NCBI GenBank assembly: GCA_905215555.1
Contig: CAJMQU010000034.1
Coordinates: 1-46,876, forward strand
Length of the DNA: 46,876 nt
From: an uncultured bacterium
GTDB taxonomy: Bacteria > Bacteroidota > Bacteroidia > Bacteroidales > Bacteroidaceae
Direction of reading: 5' to 3'
The stretch's first letter is position 1. Each line of letters starts with the position of its first letter. Positions 33,565 through 43,521 of this stretch are shown one piece after another. Both the position numbers and the translations under genes were made by a program. Under the pieces are notes generated by a model. That model was not told where the DNA came from. It did no database searches and saw nothing but the letters and a program-made list of their open reading frames with translations.

Positions 33565-34836
33565 ATGTTGAGGATATATTTAAAGCAAGCGTGGAGTCTG
33601 CTGAAAGAAAATCCGCTGGTTAGCGGACTTTCTATTGCCGGAACAGCATTGGCTATTACCGCTGTAATGATGATTATTCTTGTGATACAGGTGCGCCTGG
33701 CAGAGTATGCACCGGAGACAGATCGTAGTCGTATGTTGCACATTATTGCAACCCGTTCTTTCATGAAAAGTAATGATGGAAACTGGAATAATGGAAGAAT
33801 GGGAAAACGTGTGGTACGTGAGCTTTTCTATAATCTGAAAACCCCGCAGGAGGTGAGTGGCTATGCCCGTAACACGGTATCTGTTAGTTCCGTTGCCAAA
33901 CGTACCTTTACAAAATACCGGGCTACCTATACCGACGAACGTTTTTGGAAAATATTCGATTACACATTTCTGGATGGCACTCCTTTTACATACGAAGACA
34001 ATGAAAGTGGTATCCGTAAGGCAGTTATCAGTGAGAAACTGGCATGCCGCCTTTTCGGTAAGACGGAGGTGAAAGGACAGAGATTACTTGTTAATCGGAC
34101 AGAATACACGATATGTGGTGTGGTGAAAGATGTACCTCGTACTGCCCGTTACGCCTATTCGGATGTATGGTTGCCTTATAATTCGAGTGCCGCTATGGAG
34201 ACGGCTGCCAATGTGTATGAGGGGCTGGTAGGTCCTTTTAATGTTGTGATGCTGGCACATGACACCGATGATTTTACCGCTATCCGTGCAGAGGTGGAAA
34301 AGGTTACCAAACAACTGAATACGAATACGTCGGAATATGCTGTCAGTTTCTTTAACGGACCGATGACTAATCTGGATCTGTTGGTTACCAATAATAATGG
34401 TTTTGTTAATGAAATTCCCTATAGCAATTGGTTTTTGCAACAAGGTAGTTTCATGTTTTTCCTATTGCTGCTTCCGGCGCTCAATATGATTGGCATTACA
34501 CTGGCTAACTTTCGTAAACGGCGTGCAGAGATAGGTGTTCGTAAAGCGTTTGGAGCGAGTGCAGGTAATGTTTTCCGTCAGGTCCTCGATGAGAATCTCA
34601 TAATTACTTTCATCGGTGGTATATTCGGACTGATGCTCTCCATCGGTGTCTTGTTACTGACACGTGACATCTTCTTCCCGTCAGGTACGGAATTCAATGC
34701 GGAGATGCTGATACGTCTGGAAACATTTCTGGTGACCTTGCTTTTTATCTTCCTGCTGAACCTGCTGTGTGCTGGCATTCCTGCCTGGCGTGCCGGAAAG
34801 TATAACATTGTCAAATCGTTGAATAATCAAGAATAA
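33565..34836 (+). CDS. ABC permease, MacB/FtsX-like, 'A-type' (pair 1)
   Basis: A 423-aa permease with one N-terminal transmembrane helix, a large periplasmic MacB_PCD-like domain (about residues 45-270) and three C-terminal helices (about 285-415). The A-type mark is the start MLRIYLKQAWSLLKENPLVS and the end N-I-V-K-S-L-N-N. The conserved FtsX-domain motif R-K-R-R-A-E-I-G-V-R-K-A-F-G-A lies near residue 325. The start at 33565 was chosen over ATG 33532 because it aligns with the other A-type starts. The gap to the B-type gene is 3 nt. The exported substrate is unknown; related Bacteroides systems are annotated as peptide or antimicrobial efflux. Confidence 0.9.
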   Translation: MLRIYLKQAWSLLKENPLVSGLSIAGTALAITAVMMIILVIQVRLAEYAPETDRSRMLHIIATRSFMKSNDGNWNNGRMGKRVVRELFYNLKTPQEVSGYARNTVSVSSVAKRTFTKYRATYTDERFWKIFDYTFLDGTPFTYEDNESGIRKAVISEKLACRLFGKTEVKGQRLLVNRTEYTICGVVKDVPRTARYAYSDVWLPYNSSAAMETAANVYEGLVGPFNVVMLAHDTDDFTAIRAEVEKVTKQLNTNTSEYAVSFFNGPMTNLDLLVTNNNGFVNEIPYSNWFLQQGSFMFFLLLLPALNMIGITLANFRKRRAEIGVRKAFGASAGNVFRQVLDENLIITFIGGIFGLMLSIGVLLLTRDIFFPSGTEFNAEMLIRLETFLVTLLFIFLLNLLCAGIPAWRAGKYNIVKSLNNQE

Positions 34837-34839
34837 ACC

Positions 34840-36099
34840 ATGATACGTCATCTTATCACTCTGATATGGAACCAGCGTAAACAGAATGGCTGGATATTTG
34901 CCGAACTGGCATTGGTTTTACTGGCTGTCTTTATGATTACGGATGGCGGGTATAGCAAATACACTCTTTATAATGAGCCTTTAGGTTATAACATCGATCG
35001 TTGCTGGCGGCTTCATCTGGAGGAAATGGAATCCGATAACGAAGGTTATACAGGCGAGGACGAACGTGGAGCCAAATGTTGGGAACGTATCACGGAATTG
35101 ACTCGACGACTGATGAATACCGGTGAGGTGGAAGCTGTGGGATGTAGCTTTTACAGTTGCCCCTACAGTCAGGGTAATTCGTGGACGAGTATTGAACCGG
35201 CAGGTGTGGATAGCGTCAATGCTTATTCGGAATCTTTGCACCGCCAACTGGGTGATGTCGGCTTCTTTGAAGTTTTCGGCATTCATGACGTGAATGGAAA
35301 ACATATCCGCGAACTGGAAAATCCGGCAAAAGATGAGGTTATCCTGACGGAGAAGGTAGCGCAGAAATTTTTCGGTGGGAAGGAACCGCGCGGTCGGTTG
35401 GTAAATACCGGCGAATTGGACGGGACGCCTGTGCTGGCTGTTGCCCCTACTATTCGTGAGAATGATTTTGAACCGGCTACTCCCACGTTCTATATCAAGG
35501 CTTCCGGTTCTACGATGGAGGAGCTTTTCGAGTGGTATCGTCCTTCTGCATTGGAATATTCGCTACGCATGAAACGTGATATGACACAGACTGAGATGGA
35601 AGAATGGCTTGCTTCTTTGGGTGAACGGTTGATGTCTGGCAATATCTATGTAAATGCCGTAACAGGTTTTAAAGAAATGCGTGCCGACTGTATAGATTAT
35701 GTGATAACGGATTGGCAAATGGTACAACTCATTGTCGCCTTCTTGTTGCTGAATGTGTTTTTCGGTGTTACCGGGACTTTCTGGATGCGTACACAGGCAC
35801 GCCGTTCGGAAACGGGATTGCGTATGGCTGTCGGTGCATCGAAGGGGCGGGTTGTATTCTGGCTCAATGCGGAGGGATTATTAATTCTGTTACTGGCGTT
35901 GATTCCTGTCATTATTATCGTGTTCAATTTCCACCACATGGATATATTGAGTACTAAAGTTCCTTATACGGCAGGTCGCTGGATCATAGATTTTGCTATT
36001 TCATTGGGAACTCTTGCAATGATGATTGTATTTGGCATTGCGGTGCCGGCACGTTGGATTATGAAAGAGCAACCGGCAGAAGCGTTGCATTACGAATAA
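34840..36099 (+). CDS. ABC permease, MacB/FtsX-like, 'B-type' (pair 1)
   Basis: A 419-aa permease with the same domain plan as its A-type partner but a distinct start (MIRHLITLIWNQRKQNGWIF, then A-E-L-A-L-V) and end (Q-P-A-E-A-L-H-Y-E). The FtsX-like segment R-R-S-E-T-G-L-R-M-A-V-G-A lies near residue 325. A and B subunits probably form a heterodimer (inference from strict pairing). The start codon follows the A-gene stop by 3 nt, so translation is likely coupled. Confidence 0.9.
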   Translation: MIRHLITLIWNQRKQNGWIFAELALVLLAVFMITDGGYSKYTLYNEPLGYNIDRCWRLHLEEMESDNEGYTGEDERGAKCWERITELTRRLMNTGEVEAVGCSFYSCPYSQGNSWTSIEPAGVDSVNAYSESLHRQLGDVGFFEVFGIHDVNGKHIRELENPAKDEVILTEKVAQKFFGGKEPRGRLVNTGELDGTPVLAVAPTIRENDFEPATPTFYIKASGSTMEELFEWYRPSALEYSLRMKRDMTQTEMEEWLASLGERLMSGNIYVNAVTGFKEMRADCIDYVITDWQMVQLIVAFLLLNVFFGVTGTFWMRTQARRSETGLRMAVGASKGRVVFWLNAEGLLILLLALIPVIIIVFNFHHMDILSTKVPYTAGRWIIDFAISLGTLAMMIVFGIAVPARWIMKEQPAEALHYE

Positions 36100-36123
36100 A
36101 CAAACTACTTAATATATTTAGGG

Positions 36124-37440
36124 ATGGTAAAAATCTATTTGAAGCAGGCATGGGTCTTGTTGAAGCAAAATCCGCTTTTCAGTACCCTTTATATAGTCGG
36201 TACAGGGCTGGCTATTGCTATGACCATGATTGTTGCTGTGATTTACTACGTTAAAGTAGCTCCGGTTTATCCGGAGGTGAATCGCATGCAAACGCTTTAT
36301 CTGACTTCTGCAAGCTTTCAAAAAGGAACGGAGCAGAATAAACAGACTTTTCAATGGGCCGTTTCTTATCAGGCATTACAAGAGTGGTTTTATCCGTTGA
36401 AGAATGCTGAGGTTGTTTCGGGGTTCATGAATAACAGGTCAGATGACAATTATATTCAACCGGTCGACCGCAGTGGGGATTTTACAGTAAGTTTAAAGTT
36501 GGTTGACCCGAATTTCTTTCGCATCTATCCATTTAATTTTTCGGAAGGTAAGCCTTTTACTACGTCCGACCTTGAAAGCGGTATCTGTACGGCTGTCATA
36601 ACAGAAGAATTGGCTCGTCGTCTGTTTGACACGGCCGAAGGTGTGGTGGGACGCTCATTCAGTTTGGATTATGTCAATTATCGCGTTTGTGGTGTTGTGC
36701 GTAGTGCAAGTTATCTGACTTCGGATTCATACGCTCAAGTCTATATTCCTTATAGTGTAATTCCTAAATATCGTGACTCCAATTATGGAATACCTTATTT
36801 AGGTGCATTTGGTGTTACTTTTCTTGTAAAAGACGATGCGCAAGCCGAAGCGTTGCGTGCCGAAATTCAGGAAATTGTCCGTAAGGAAAATCTGTTGCAT
36901 GCGGATGAATGGCAGGTGAATCTTTGGGAACAACCTACTTCCCATTTGCAGCGATTGTTTAAACCTTATCCTAGTATGACAACCGGTGCATGGGCACAGA
37001 TACGTTATCTCCTTTTAATATTGCTGGTGCTCCTGCTGGTTCCTGCCTTGAATTTGAGCGGAATGATAGCGAGCCGTATGGAAAGCCGCTTGTCGGAGAT
37101 GGGAGTGCGTAAGTCATTCGGTGCCGGCCGTGGCGGATTGCTTTCACAAGTGATGTGGGAGAACCTCTTATTGACATTGTTGGGTGGTGTATTGGGATTA
37201 TTGTTGGCGTGGTTCGCCCTGTATACTTGTCGTGAGTGGGTATTTATGATATTGGAAGACTGGGCCGAACCGGTTCCGGAAGGAGTGAATGTGCTGGTTT
37301 CCGGTGAGGTGCTGTTTGCTCCGATAGTATTTGCTGTTGCTCTTTTGTTCTGTATCTTGCTGAATTTATTATCAGCATTGATTCCGGCATGGTATGCATT
37401 ACGGAAGCCGATTGTGTATTCATTGAATGAAAAAAGATAA
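36124..37440 (+). CDS. ABC permease, MacB/FtsX-like, 'A-type' (pair 2)
   Basis: A 438-aa A-type permease, starting MVKIYLKQAWVLLKQNPLFS and ending P-I-V-Y-S-L-N-E-K-R. The FtsX segment is E-S-R-L-S-E-M-G-V-R-K-S-F-G-A (about residue 325). The periplasmic part differs strongly from that of pair 1, as expected for old duplicates. It follows pair 1 after 24 nt. Confidence 0.9.
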   Translation: MVKIYLKQAWVLLKQNPLFSTLYIVGTGLAIAMTMIVAVIYYVKVAPVYPEVNRMQTLYLTSASFQKGTEQNKQTFQWAVSYQALQEWFYPLKNAEVVSGFMNNRSDDNYIQPVDRSGDFTVSLKLVDPNFFRIYPFNFSEGKPFTTSDLESGICTAVITEELARRLFDTAEGVVGRSFSLDYVNYRVCGVVRSASYLTSDSYAQVYIPYSVIPKYRDSNYGIPYLGAFGVTFLVKDDAQAEALRAEIQEIVRKENLLHADEWQVNLWEQPTSHLQRLFKPYPSMTTGAWAQIRYLLLILLVLLLVPALNLSGMIASRMESRLSEMGVRKSFGAGRGGLLSQVMWENLLLTLLGGVLGLLLAWFALYTCREWVFMILEDWAEPVPEGVNVLVSGEVLFAPIVFAVALLFCILLNLLSALIPAWYALRKPIVYSLNEKR

Positions 37441-37445
37441 AGACT

Positions 37446-38741
37446 ATGCTGAAACTTATATTAAAGAACCTGTGGGCACGCCGTCGCCGTAATGTCTGGT
37501 TACTGGCGGAATTGATTCTGGTCAGTATTGTTACGTGGATTATCCTTGACCCGGTTATCGTGACGACGTATGACCGCAGTATTCCTTTAGGTTATGACAC
37601 CGACCGCCTTTGTCTTGTTACTCTCAGTACCTTGCAGCCACAAGCGCCCGGTTATGATGAAGAGGCTGAGGATTCGGCCATGATTATGAAATCTTACTTC
37701 AATCTGACACGATTGGTAAAGGACTATCCCGGCGTAGAATCGGCTACTCCGGTATTGGGCTTCGCTTATCCCAATTCTACGGGGAATGCCAATACATCTA
37801 TCCGTGCGGAAGGTGACACATTGGATTTACCAGTAATGATCATGGAATTTATACCTCATACGAATTTCTTCGAAACTTATGGTTTTCGTTCCGGACGAGG
37901 CAGGACACCGGCCGAATTATCGGACTATGACTATACGGAAAATGACATCGTAATGACTGAAAATACGGCTGAACATTTGTTCCACACTAAAAATGCGGGT
38001 AATAAGCGTTGTTGGTCCAGAGAGGGGAATGATACAATTTATTCGCCGGTTATTGGTGTAGTGGGAAACTTTAAGGCAACCAGTGACTCCCGTCCGGCTC
38101 CTGTCATTTTTCGTCCTTTGATATCTATCGATATGGAAGATGCTTACGATGATATGCGGATATTGCTTTGTCTGAAAGAGAATGTGAGTATGAAGCGTTT
38201 CTTGCATGATTTTCAACCGTGGATGGTGAAAGAGTTGCGGGCCGGTAATCTTTTTGCCCATAACGTCCGGTCTTATGAAGCATTGATAACGAAAAATGAG
38301 TCTTATGATGTTACGCCGATGTATCGGCGTAATCTGGCAATGGCGGCATTCTTTTTAATTAATCTTTGCTTGGGTGTTATCGGTACTTTTTGGTTACAGA
38401 CACGTACTCGCCGCGAAGAAGTGGGAGTGATGCTTTCCTTTGGCGGTACGCCGGGATATATTGTCCGCTTGTTGATGGGTGAAGGAGCGGTGTTGACGTT
38501 TGTAGCTGCACTGACGGGCTGCTTGCTTTATTTGCAATATGCTGTCAAAGAAGGACTGGAGAGGGGGAACAATTGGAGGCAGATTATTAATGAATGTTGG
38601 GTTACGGATTTCACGCAGCATTTTCTTATCGTGTCGTTCATAGTTTTCTTTATTCTGTTGGCGGTGGTATTGATCGGGATCTATATTCCTGCTCGTAAGA
38701 TTGGTCGTATTCCACCGACAGAAGCATTACGTGATGAATAA
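37446..38741 (+). CDS. ABC permease, MacB/FtsX-like, 'B-type' (pair 2)
   Basis: A 431-aa B-type permease, starting MLKLILKNLWARRRRNVWLL, then A-E-L-I-L-V, and ending P-P-T-E-A-L-R-D-E. The FtsX segment is R-R-E-E-V-G-V-M-L-S-F-G-G. The arginine-rich W-A-R-R-R-R-N replaces the W-N-Q-R-x-x-N of the other B-type starts. Its start is 5 nt after the A-gene stop. Confidence 0.9.
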   Translation: MLKLILKNLWARRRRNVWLLAELILVSIVTWIILDPVIVTTYDRSIPLGYDTDRLCLVTLSTLQPQAPGYDEEAEDSAMIMKSYFNLTRLVKDYPGVESATPVLGFAYPNSTGNANTSIRAEGDTLDLPVMIMEFIPHTNFFETYGFRSGRGRTPAELSDYDYTENDIVMTENTAEHLFHTKNAGNKRCWSREGNDTIYSPVIGVVGNFKATSDSRPAPVIFRPLISIDMEDAYDDMRILLCLKENVSMKRFLHDFQPWMVKELRAGNLFAHNVRSYEALITKNESYDVTPMYRRNLAMAAFFLINLCLGVIGTFWLQTRTRREEVGVMLSFGGTPGYIVRLLMGEGAVLTFVAALTGCLLYLQYAVKEGLERGNNWRQIINECWVTDFTQHFLIVSFIVFFILLAVVLIGIYIPARKIGRIPPTEALRDE

Positions 38742-38756
38742 ATAAAACACAATATT

Positions 38757-40046
38757 ATGATTAAACTTTATCTGAAACAAGCTTGGACGCTGATAAAGCA
38801 GCATCGTCTCTTTACCGGCATCTATGTGGTGGGTACAGGGCTTTCAATAGCTCTTGTCATGACAATGTTCATCATCTTTTATGTGAAGTTTGCGCCTATA
38901 TATCCCGAATATAATCGCAATCGGATGATCGTATTGAAAATGATGAAATCTTATCCTAAGGATGATGATAAGAGTTGGAATTGCTCCAGCGTCAGTTACG
39001 ATGTGGTGAAAATGTTACAAGAATTGCCGCACTTGGACGCTATCGGTGCCGCATCAGGCAGCTATCGAGAATATTACGTGGAAGTTCCTGACAATAATGA
39101 GCCTATTGGCATTACTCCGCTTTATGCCGATGCAGGATTTTGGCAGGTCTTTACCTTTCGTTTTCTGTATGGAAAGCCTTTCACACAAGCGGATATCGAT
39201 GCGAAACGCAGGGAAGTGGTAGTTCCGGTAAGTCTGGCAAGGAGGCTGTTTGCTGCAGATGATGTGGTGGGCAGACGCTTTAAGATGGATGCGCAGGAAT
39301 ACCGGGTTTGCGGTGTGGTAGAGGATGTTTCTGCCGCTACGCCTTCTACCGTAGGAGATTTGTGGATACCAATAACGCTTAACTCTTGGATTAATTCGGA
39401 CAATTCCGAAAAGTTGGTTGGTAGTGCGGATATATATATGACGGCTCCCACTGCTACCGACAAAGAAGCTTTGAAGGAAGAAGTGCGTGAGGTTTTTCGG
39501 AAATTTAATCTTGCTGCTCCTAAATATATGAATGACCTTATGGGACAACCCGATGACTACTGGGCCAGCACATTCCGTGTAAATTCTTGCGGAGCCCCTG
39601 ATCTGGCATCCGAGTTGAGGGGATATCTTTATATGTTGCTTGCTCTGCTTTTCATCCCTGCCATGAACCTGAGCGGCATGATGTCTTCGCGCATGGACGA
39701 ACGCCTTTCCGAGTTGGGAGTACGCAAAACATACGGTGCTACCAACGGAAGCCTCATAAGGCAAGTGTTGTGGGAGAATCTTCTGCTCACCTGTATCGGT
39801 GGTTTGCTTGGCTTGCTAATTTCTTATTTGATAGTGCTGACGGCAAGCGATTGGATACTGACCCTGTTCGACAGTTATACGGATGCCGGGAAGACGCCTT
39901 TCCTCTCGTTTGAGATGCTATTTAATCCGATGGTTTTCTGTACGGCATTCGGACTTTGTGTGCTGTTGAACCTCATTTCTGCACTTATTCCTGCAATATG
40001 GGCATTGCGCCGCAACATTATTCAATCGTTGAACTCTAAACGTTAA
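38757..40046 (+). CDS. ABC permease, MacB/FtsX-like, 'A-type' (pair 3)
   Basis: A 429-aa A-type permease, starting MIKLYLKQAWTLIKQHRLFT and ending N-I-I-Q-S-L-N-S-K-R. The FtsX segment is D-E-R-L-S-E-L-G-V-R-K-T-Y-G-A, and the preceding helix has L-F-I-P-A-M-N-L-S-G-M-M-S-S-R. It follows pair 2 after 15 nt. Confidence 0.9.
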   Translation: MIKLYLKQAWTLIKQHRLFTGIYVVGTGLSIALVMTMFIIFYVKFAPIYPEYNRNRMIVLKMMKSYPKDDDKSWNCSSVSYDVVKMLQELPHLDAIGAASGSYREYYVEVPDNNEPIGITPLYADAGFWQVFTFRFLYGKPFTQADIDAKRREVVVPVSLARRLFAADDVVGRRFKMDAQEYRVCGVVEDVSAATPSTVGDLWIPITLNSWINSDNSEKLVGSADIYMTAPTATDKEALKEEVREVFRKFNLAAPKYMNDLMGQPDDYWASTFRVNSCGAPDLASELRGYLYMLLALLFIPAMNLSGMMSSRMDERLSELGVRKTYGATNGSLIRQVLWENLLLTCIGGLLGLLISYLIVLTASDWILTLFDSYTDAGKTPFLSFEMLFNPMVFCTAFGLCVLLNLISALIPAIWALRRNIIQSLNSKR

Positions 40047-40052
40047 GATGCT

Positions 40053-41339
40053 ATGATAAAGATAATAAGACACCAGTTATGGAATCAGCGCCGGCAAAAT
40101 GGGTGGATATTTGTGGAATTAGTCATCGTGAGCTTTTTCCTCTGGACGGTAATTGATCCTATCTATGTGCTGACTTCCAATCTTGCCCTTGACCCCGGTT
40201 ATGATGAAGAACGGGCATACGCGCTTTATATGGATTATTATGATGAACTGCATGGTAAGTTTGACAAGGCACAAGATAGTGTTGCCATCAGGCAGGAAAA
40301 TCTTTATCGCATTACCCGCTTGGTAAAGAATTGTCCCGAAGTGGAAAGTTTTGCCTTGGTGACTAATGCTAGTTTCCCAAATTGTAATTCGTGGAATGGC
40401 GGACAATACTTCAATGATACACTGAAGGTGCATTCGCAGTATTACCAGTTTGTGCAGGCAGAGGGTGGCGATGTATTCCGTACATTCGGCATGAAAGATG
40501 CCAAGAACGGGCAGATCATGTCTTTGCCCGAAGACTGTGCCGCCCGTGAGGGAGTGTTTGTATCCGAACGTATGGCAAAGGAGCTTTTTGGCACTGCAGA
40601 TGCAGTGGGCAAGAGGGTGCGATATGGCGACAGTACTTTCCATGAGGTGATGGGGGTGTTGCAGGACTATAAACATCGGATTAATGAACAGCCGGGTAAC
40701 CTGTTGATACAAGTGAATGGCAAGATTCCAAACCATAACTGGATTCAACGGATGTATATGGTCACTTTCCGGTTAAAGCAGAATGTGGATGTTGCTGTTT
40801 TTGAGAAGCGCTTCAAGGCGGAAGTGGTTCCACAACTCAATGTCGGTAATTTCTATTTCACGAAGTTGGGACGCTTCGCTGATATTCGTCGTCAATATGA
40901 AAATGAGAGTGGGGTGACGAATACTTTACGTCTGCAATATTCATTGGCGGGATTTGCCTTGCTGTGCGTGTTTCTCGGTATGGTGGGCACGTTCTGGATA
41001 CGTTGCAATGCACGGAGGCAAGACATCGGGCTGATGCGAAGTATGGGAGCTACCCGGAAAGGAATCTGCAATCAGTTCCTCACGGAGGCATGGCTGCTGG
41101 TGACGGTGGCATTTGTTGTTTCCCTGCCATTGACAATACACCGTGTCTATGCATCCGGTTTTGCCAATCCTACTATGGATGGAAACCCCGATTACTGGCA
41201 AAATCAGCCGTATACGCATTTCTTTATTGTCAGCCTGCTGACTTATGTGGTATTGCTCATAATTGCTTTATTGGGTACTTATGCACCCGTCACCCGGGCA
41301 GCGAAGATATTGCCTGCTGAGGCTTTGCGTGATGAATAG
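40053..41339 (+). CDS. ABC permease, MacB/FtsX-like, 'B-type' (pair 3)
   Basis: A 428-aa B-type permease, starting MIKIIRHQLWNQRRQNGWIF, then V-E-L-V-I-V, and ending L-P-A-E-A-L-R-D-E. The FtsX segment is R-R-Q-D-I-G-L-M-R-S-M-G-A. Last gene of the first efflux unit; a 174-nt gap with its own control region follows. Confidence 0.9.
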   Translation: MIKIIRHQLWNQRRQNGWIFVELVIVSFFLWTVIDPIYVLTSNLALDPGYDEERAYALYMDYYDELHGKFDKAQDSVAIRQENLYRITRLVKNCPEVESFALVTNASFPNCNSWNGGQYFNDTLKVHSQYYQFVQAEGGDVFRTFGMKDAKNGQIMSLPEDCAAREGVFVSERMAKELFGTADAVGKRVRYGDSTFHEVMGVLQDYKHRINEQPGNLLIQVNGKIPNHNWIQRMYMVTFRLKQNVDVAVFEKRFKAEVVPQLNVGNFYFTKLGRFADIRRQYENESGVTNTLRLQYSLAGFALLCVFLGMVGTFWIRCNARRQDIGLMRSMGATRKGICNQFLTEAWLLVTVAFVVSLPLTIHRVYASGFANPTMDGNPDYWQNQPYTHFFIVSLLTYVVLLIIALLGTYAPVTRAAKILPAEALRDE

Positions 41340-41369
41340 GACAGAAGCGGACAATTGAAAACGAACAGG

Positions 41370-41446
41370 GTGTTCATTTTCGGACACATGCTTGTGAACT
41401 TAATTGGCTGATAATGAGTATATGTCTTTTTTGGCATATCATTTGA
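41370..41446 (+). promoter_or_regulatory. Putative sigma-54-type control region upstream of the ATPase gene
   Basis: GTGTTCATTTTCGGACAC (41370-41387) lies about 55 bp upstream of a GG (41433-41434) in TTTTTTGGCATATCATTTGA, with G-A ten bases on. It has nearly the same layout as the region at 32098-32173. A further overlapping palindrome, GAACA-GGG-TGTTC, lies at its left edge (41363-41375). Confidence 0.65.
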
Positions 41447-41513
41447 TTAATAAATGTGAAGAACAAATAAATAGCGAATAGAATCGATTAATAACAATTA
41501 AATACTTACCATT

Positions 41514-42179
41514 ATGATTAAATTGACTGAGATAAACAAGATTTATCGTACGAATGAGATTGAAACCGTGGCTTTGGAAAATGTAAACCTCGAAGTAGAG
41601 AAAGGTGAATTCCTCAGTATTATGGGACCTTCCGGTTGCGGAAAATCCACATTGCTGAATATTGTAGGACTTCTGGATGCTCCGACAAGCGGTATTATTG
41701 AGATTGATGGTACTCGTACGGATGGTATGAAAGATAAAGAATTGGCTGCTTTCCGTAACAGGAAGTTAGGTTTTGTATTCCAGTCTTTTCACTTGATTAA
41801 CTCATTGAATGTGCTCGATAATGTAGAACTTCCTTTATTATATAGAAAAGTGTCCGCAAAAGAACGCCGCCGTTTGGCAGAAGAAGTACTGGCAAAGGTA
41901 GGCTTGAGCCACCGTATGCGCCATATGCCGACACAACTCTCCGGTGGTCAGTGCCAGCGTGTGGCTGTTGCCCGTGCCATTATCGGTAATCCGGAGATAA
42001 TCCTCGCCGATGAGCCGACTGGTAACCTGGACTCTAAGATGGGTGCTGAGGTAATGGAACTGCTGCATCAGTTGAATAAGGAAGACGGACGTACTATCGT
42101 GATGGTAACCCACAATGAAGAACAGGCAAAACAGACGAGCCGCACGGTACGCTTCTTCGATGGCCGTCAGGTAGAATAA
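41514..42179 (+). CDS. ABC transporter ATP-binding protein, MacB/LolD type
   Basis: A 221-aa nucleotide-binding subunit. Walker A is G38-P-S-G-C-G-K-S-T, the signature L-S-G-G-Q-C147-Q-R, and Walker B with D-loop I-I-L-A-D-E-P-T-G-N-L-D; H-loop M-V-T-H-N. Length and motifs fit the MacB/LolD class that drives FtsX-like permeases. It is the only ATPase in the window, so it may serve all five permease pairs (inference). It is the first gene of the second efflux unit; the next permease starts 52 nt later. Confidence 0.97.
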   Translation: MIKLTEINKIYRTNEIETVALENVNLEVEKGEFLSIMGPSGCGKSTLLNIVGLLDAPTSGIIEIDGTRTDGMKDKELAAFRNRKLGFVFQSFHLINSLNVLDNVELPLLYRKVSAKERRRLAEEVLAKVGLSHRMRHMPTQLSGGQCQRVAVARAIIGNPEIILADEPTGNLDSKMGAEVMELLHQLNKEDGRTIVMVTHNEEQAKQTSRTVRFFDGRQVE

Positions 42180-42231
42180 GGGAGCGGATGGAAGAATGAA
42201 AAAGTAAAAGAATAAAAGGAAGGATGTAATT

Positions 42232-43506
42232 ATGCAGACTATTCGCCAAGCCTTTGGCCTCTTACGACAAAATCCGTTGCTGAGTACGATATCCATTCTG
42301 GGTACGGCTTTCGCCATTACCATGATTATGGCTATTGTGATTACTTGGCAGACGAAATATGCCGATCTTGAACCGGAGGTGAACCGGAGCCGCTGTCTTT
42401 ACTTCTCTGCTATGCACGTGCAGGGAAAGGAGAATAAGGATTGGAATACCTATGGCAGCCCTTCGGCTGCATTTATGAAAGAGTGCATACAGCCGCTTCC
42501 GGAAGTGGAAGCTTGTACAGCATTTACTACGGCAGTGGCAGCGTTAGTGTCTTTAACAGATGGAAGCAACCGGGTGAAAGTAGATGCTTTGAATACCGAC
42601 CCTGACTTCTGGAAGATATTCAGCATGCAATTTCTCGATGGAAGAGGCTTCACTGAAGCGGATCGGGGAGGGGACATGAGGGCCATCGTCATTTGTGCTT
42701 CTGTGGCTCGAAAACTCTTTGGAACTACGGAAGTCGCAGGACGGCAAATATTACTGAACAGGGAATTGTCGAATATTATTGGGGTAGTGAAGGATGTCTC
42801 TGTTACTGCTAAAGATGCTTATGCTCAGGTGTGGGGTATGTACCATGCTGATGAGTTGAAAGTGACCGGTTGGTGGAGTTATAGCGGTGGAAAAACAATT
42901 GCCGTAATGGTACGTACTCCGGATGATTTTCCTGCTATCAAGCAAGGGGTGGAGAAGCGTGTGAAGGATATTAATGCCGGTCTGGAAGAGAGACAGCTTG
43001 ATATTATGGAGCAACCTGATAATATCGTGGCACATGTGAATCATGTTTGGTCCAATGTGGGACCTGATTTGCCGATGCTCTATCTGCAATACGCCATTGC
43101 TTTGTTCATTATCCTGCTGGTGCCTTCACTCAATCTGTGTGGACTGAGTAATAGCCGTATGCAGCAACGCATCAGCGAGTTAGGAGTGCGCAAGGCCTTT
43201 GGAGCAACGAGGAACACACTTATCCGGCAGATATTGAGCGAGAATCTGGTGCTGACATCATTGGGAGGAATTTTAGGTTTGATATTCAGCTATCTTGCAG
43301 TCTATGCTATGCGTACTTGGTTGTTTGCCAATAGCCAAAATATCGGCACGGCGGGTGATTTCAGCCTGAGTATGGAAGCACTGTTCAGTCCGCAGGTATT
43401 TGTCCTGGCCTTTGTTTTCTGTTTGGTTATTAATTTATTGAGTGCGGGACTGCCTGCCTGGATCGCTGCCCGTCGCACGATTGTGGACTCATTGAACGAT
43501 AAATAA
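42232..43506 (+). CDS. ABC permease, MacB/FtsX-like, 'A-type' (pair 4)
   Basis: A 424-aa A-type permease, starting MQTIRQAFGLLRQNPLLSTI and ending T-I-V-D-S-L-N-D-K. The FtsX segment is Q-Q-R-I-S-E-L-G-V-R-K-A-F-G-A. It differs from the other A-types in lacking the Y-L-K-Q-A-W start. It lies directly after the ATPase gene. Confidence 0.9.
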   Translation: MQTIRQAFGLLRQNPLLSTISILGTAFAITMIMAIVITWQTKYADLEPEVNRSRCLYFSAMHVQGKENKDWNTYGSPSAAFMKECIQPLPEVEACTAFTTAVAALVSLTDGSNRVKVDALNTDPDFWKIFSMQFLDGRGFTEADRGGDMRAIVICASVARKLFGTTEVAGRQILLNRELSNIIGVVKDVSVTAKDAYAQVWGMYHADELKVTGWWSYSGGKTIAVMVRTPDDFPAIKQGVEKRVKDINAGLEERQLDIMEQPDNIVAHVNHVWSNVGPDLPMLYLQYAIALFIILLVPSLNLCGLSNSRMQQRISELGVRKAFGATRNTLIRQILSENLVLTSLGGILGLIFSYLAVYAMRTWLFANSQNIGTAGDFSLSMEALFSPQVFVLAFVFCLVINLLSAGLPAWIAARRTIVDSLNDK

Positions 43507-43521
43507 AAGGAGGAAAGCTTT

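Noticed and set aside
39054..39764. A 236-codon minus-strand ORF within the permease cluster
   Set aside because: Shadow of an A-type permease; no domain features.
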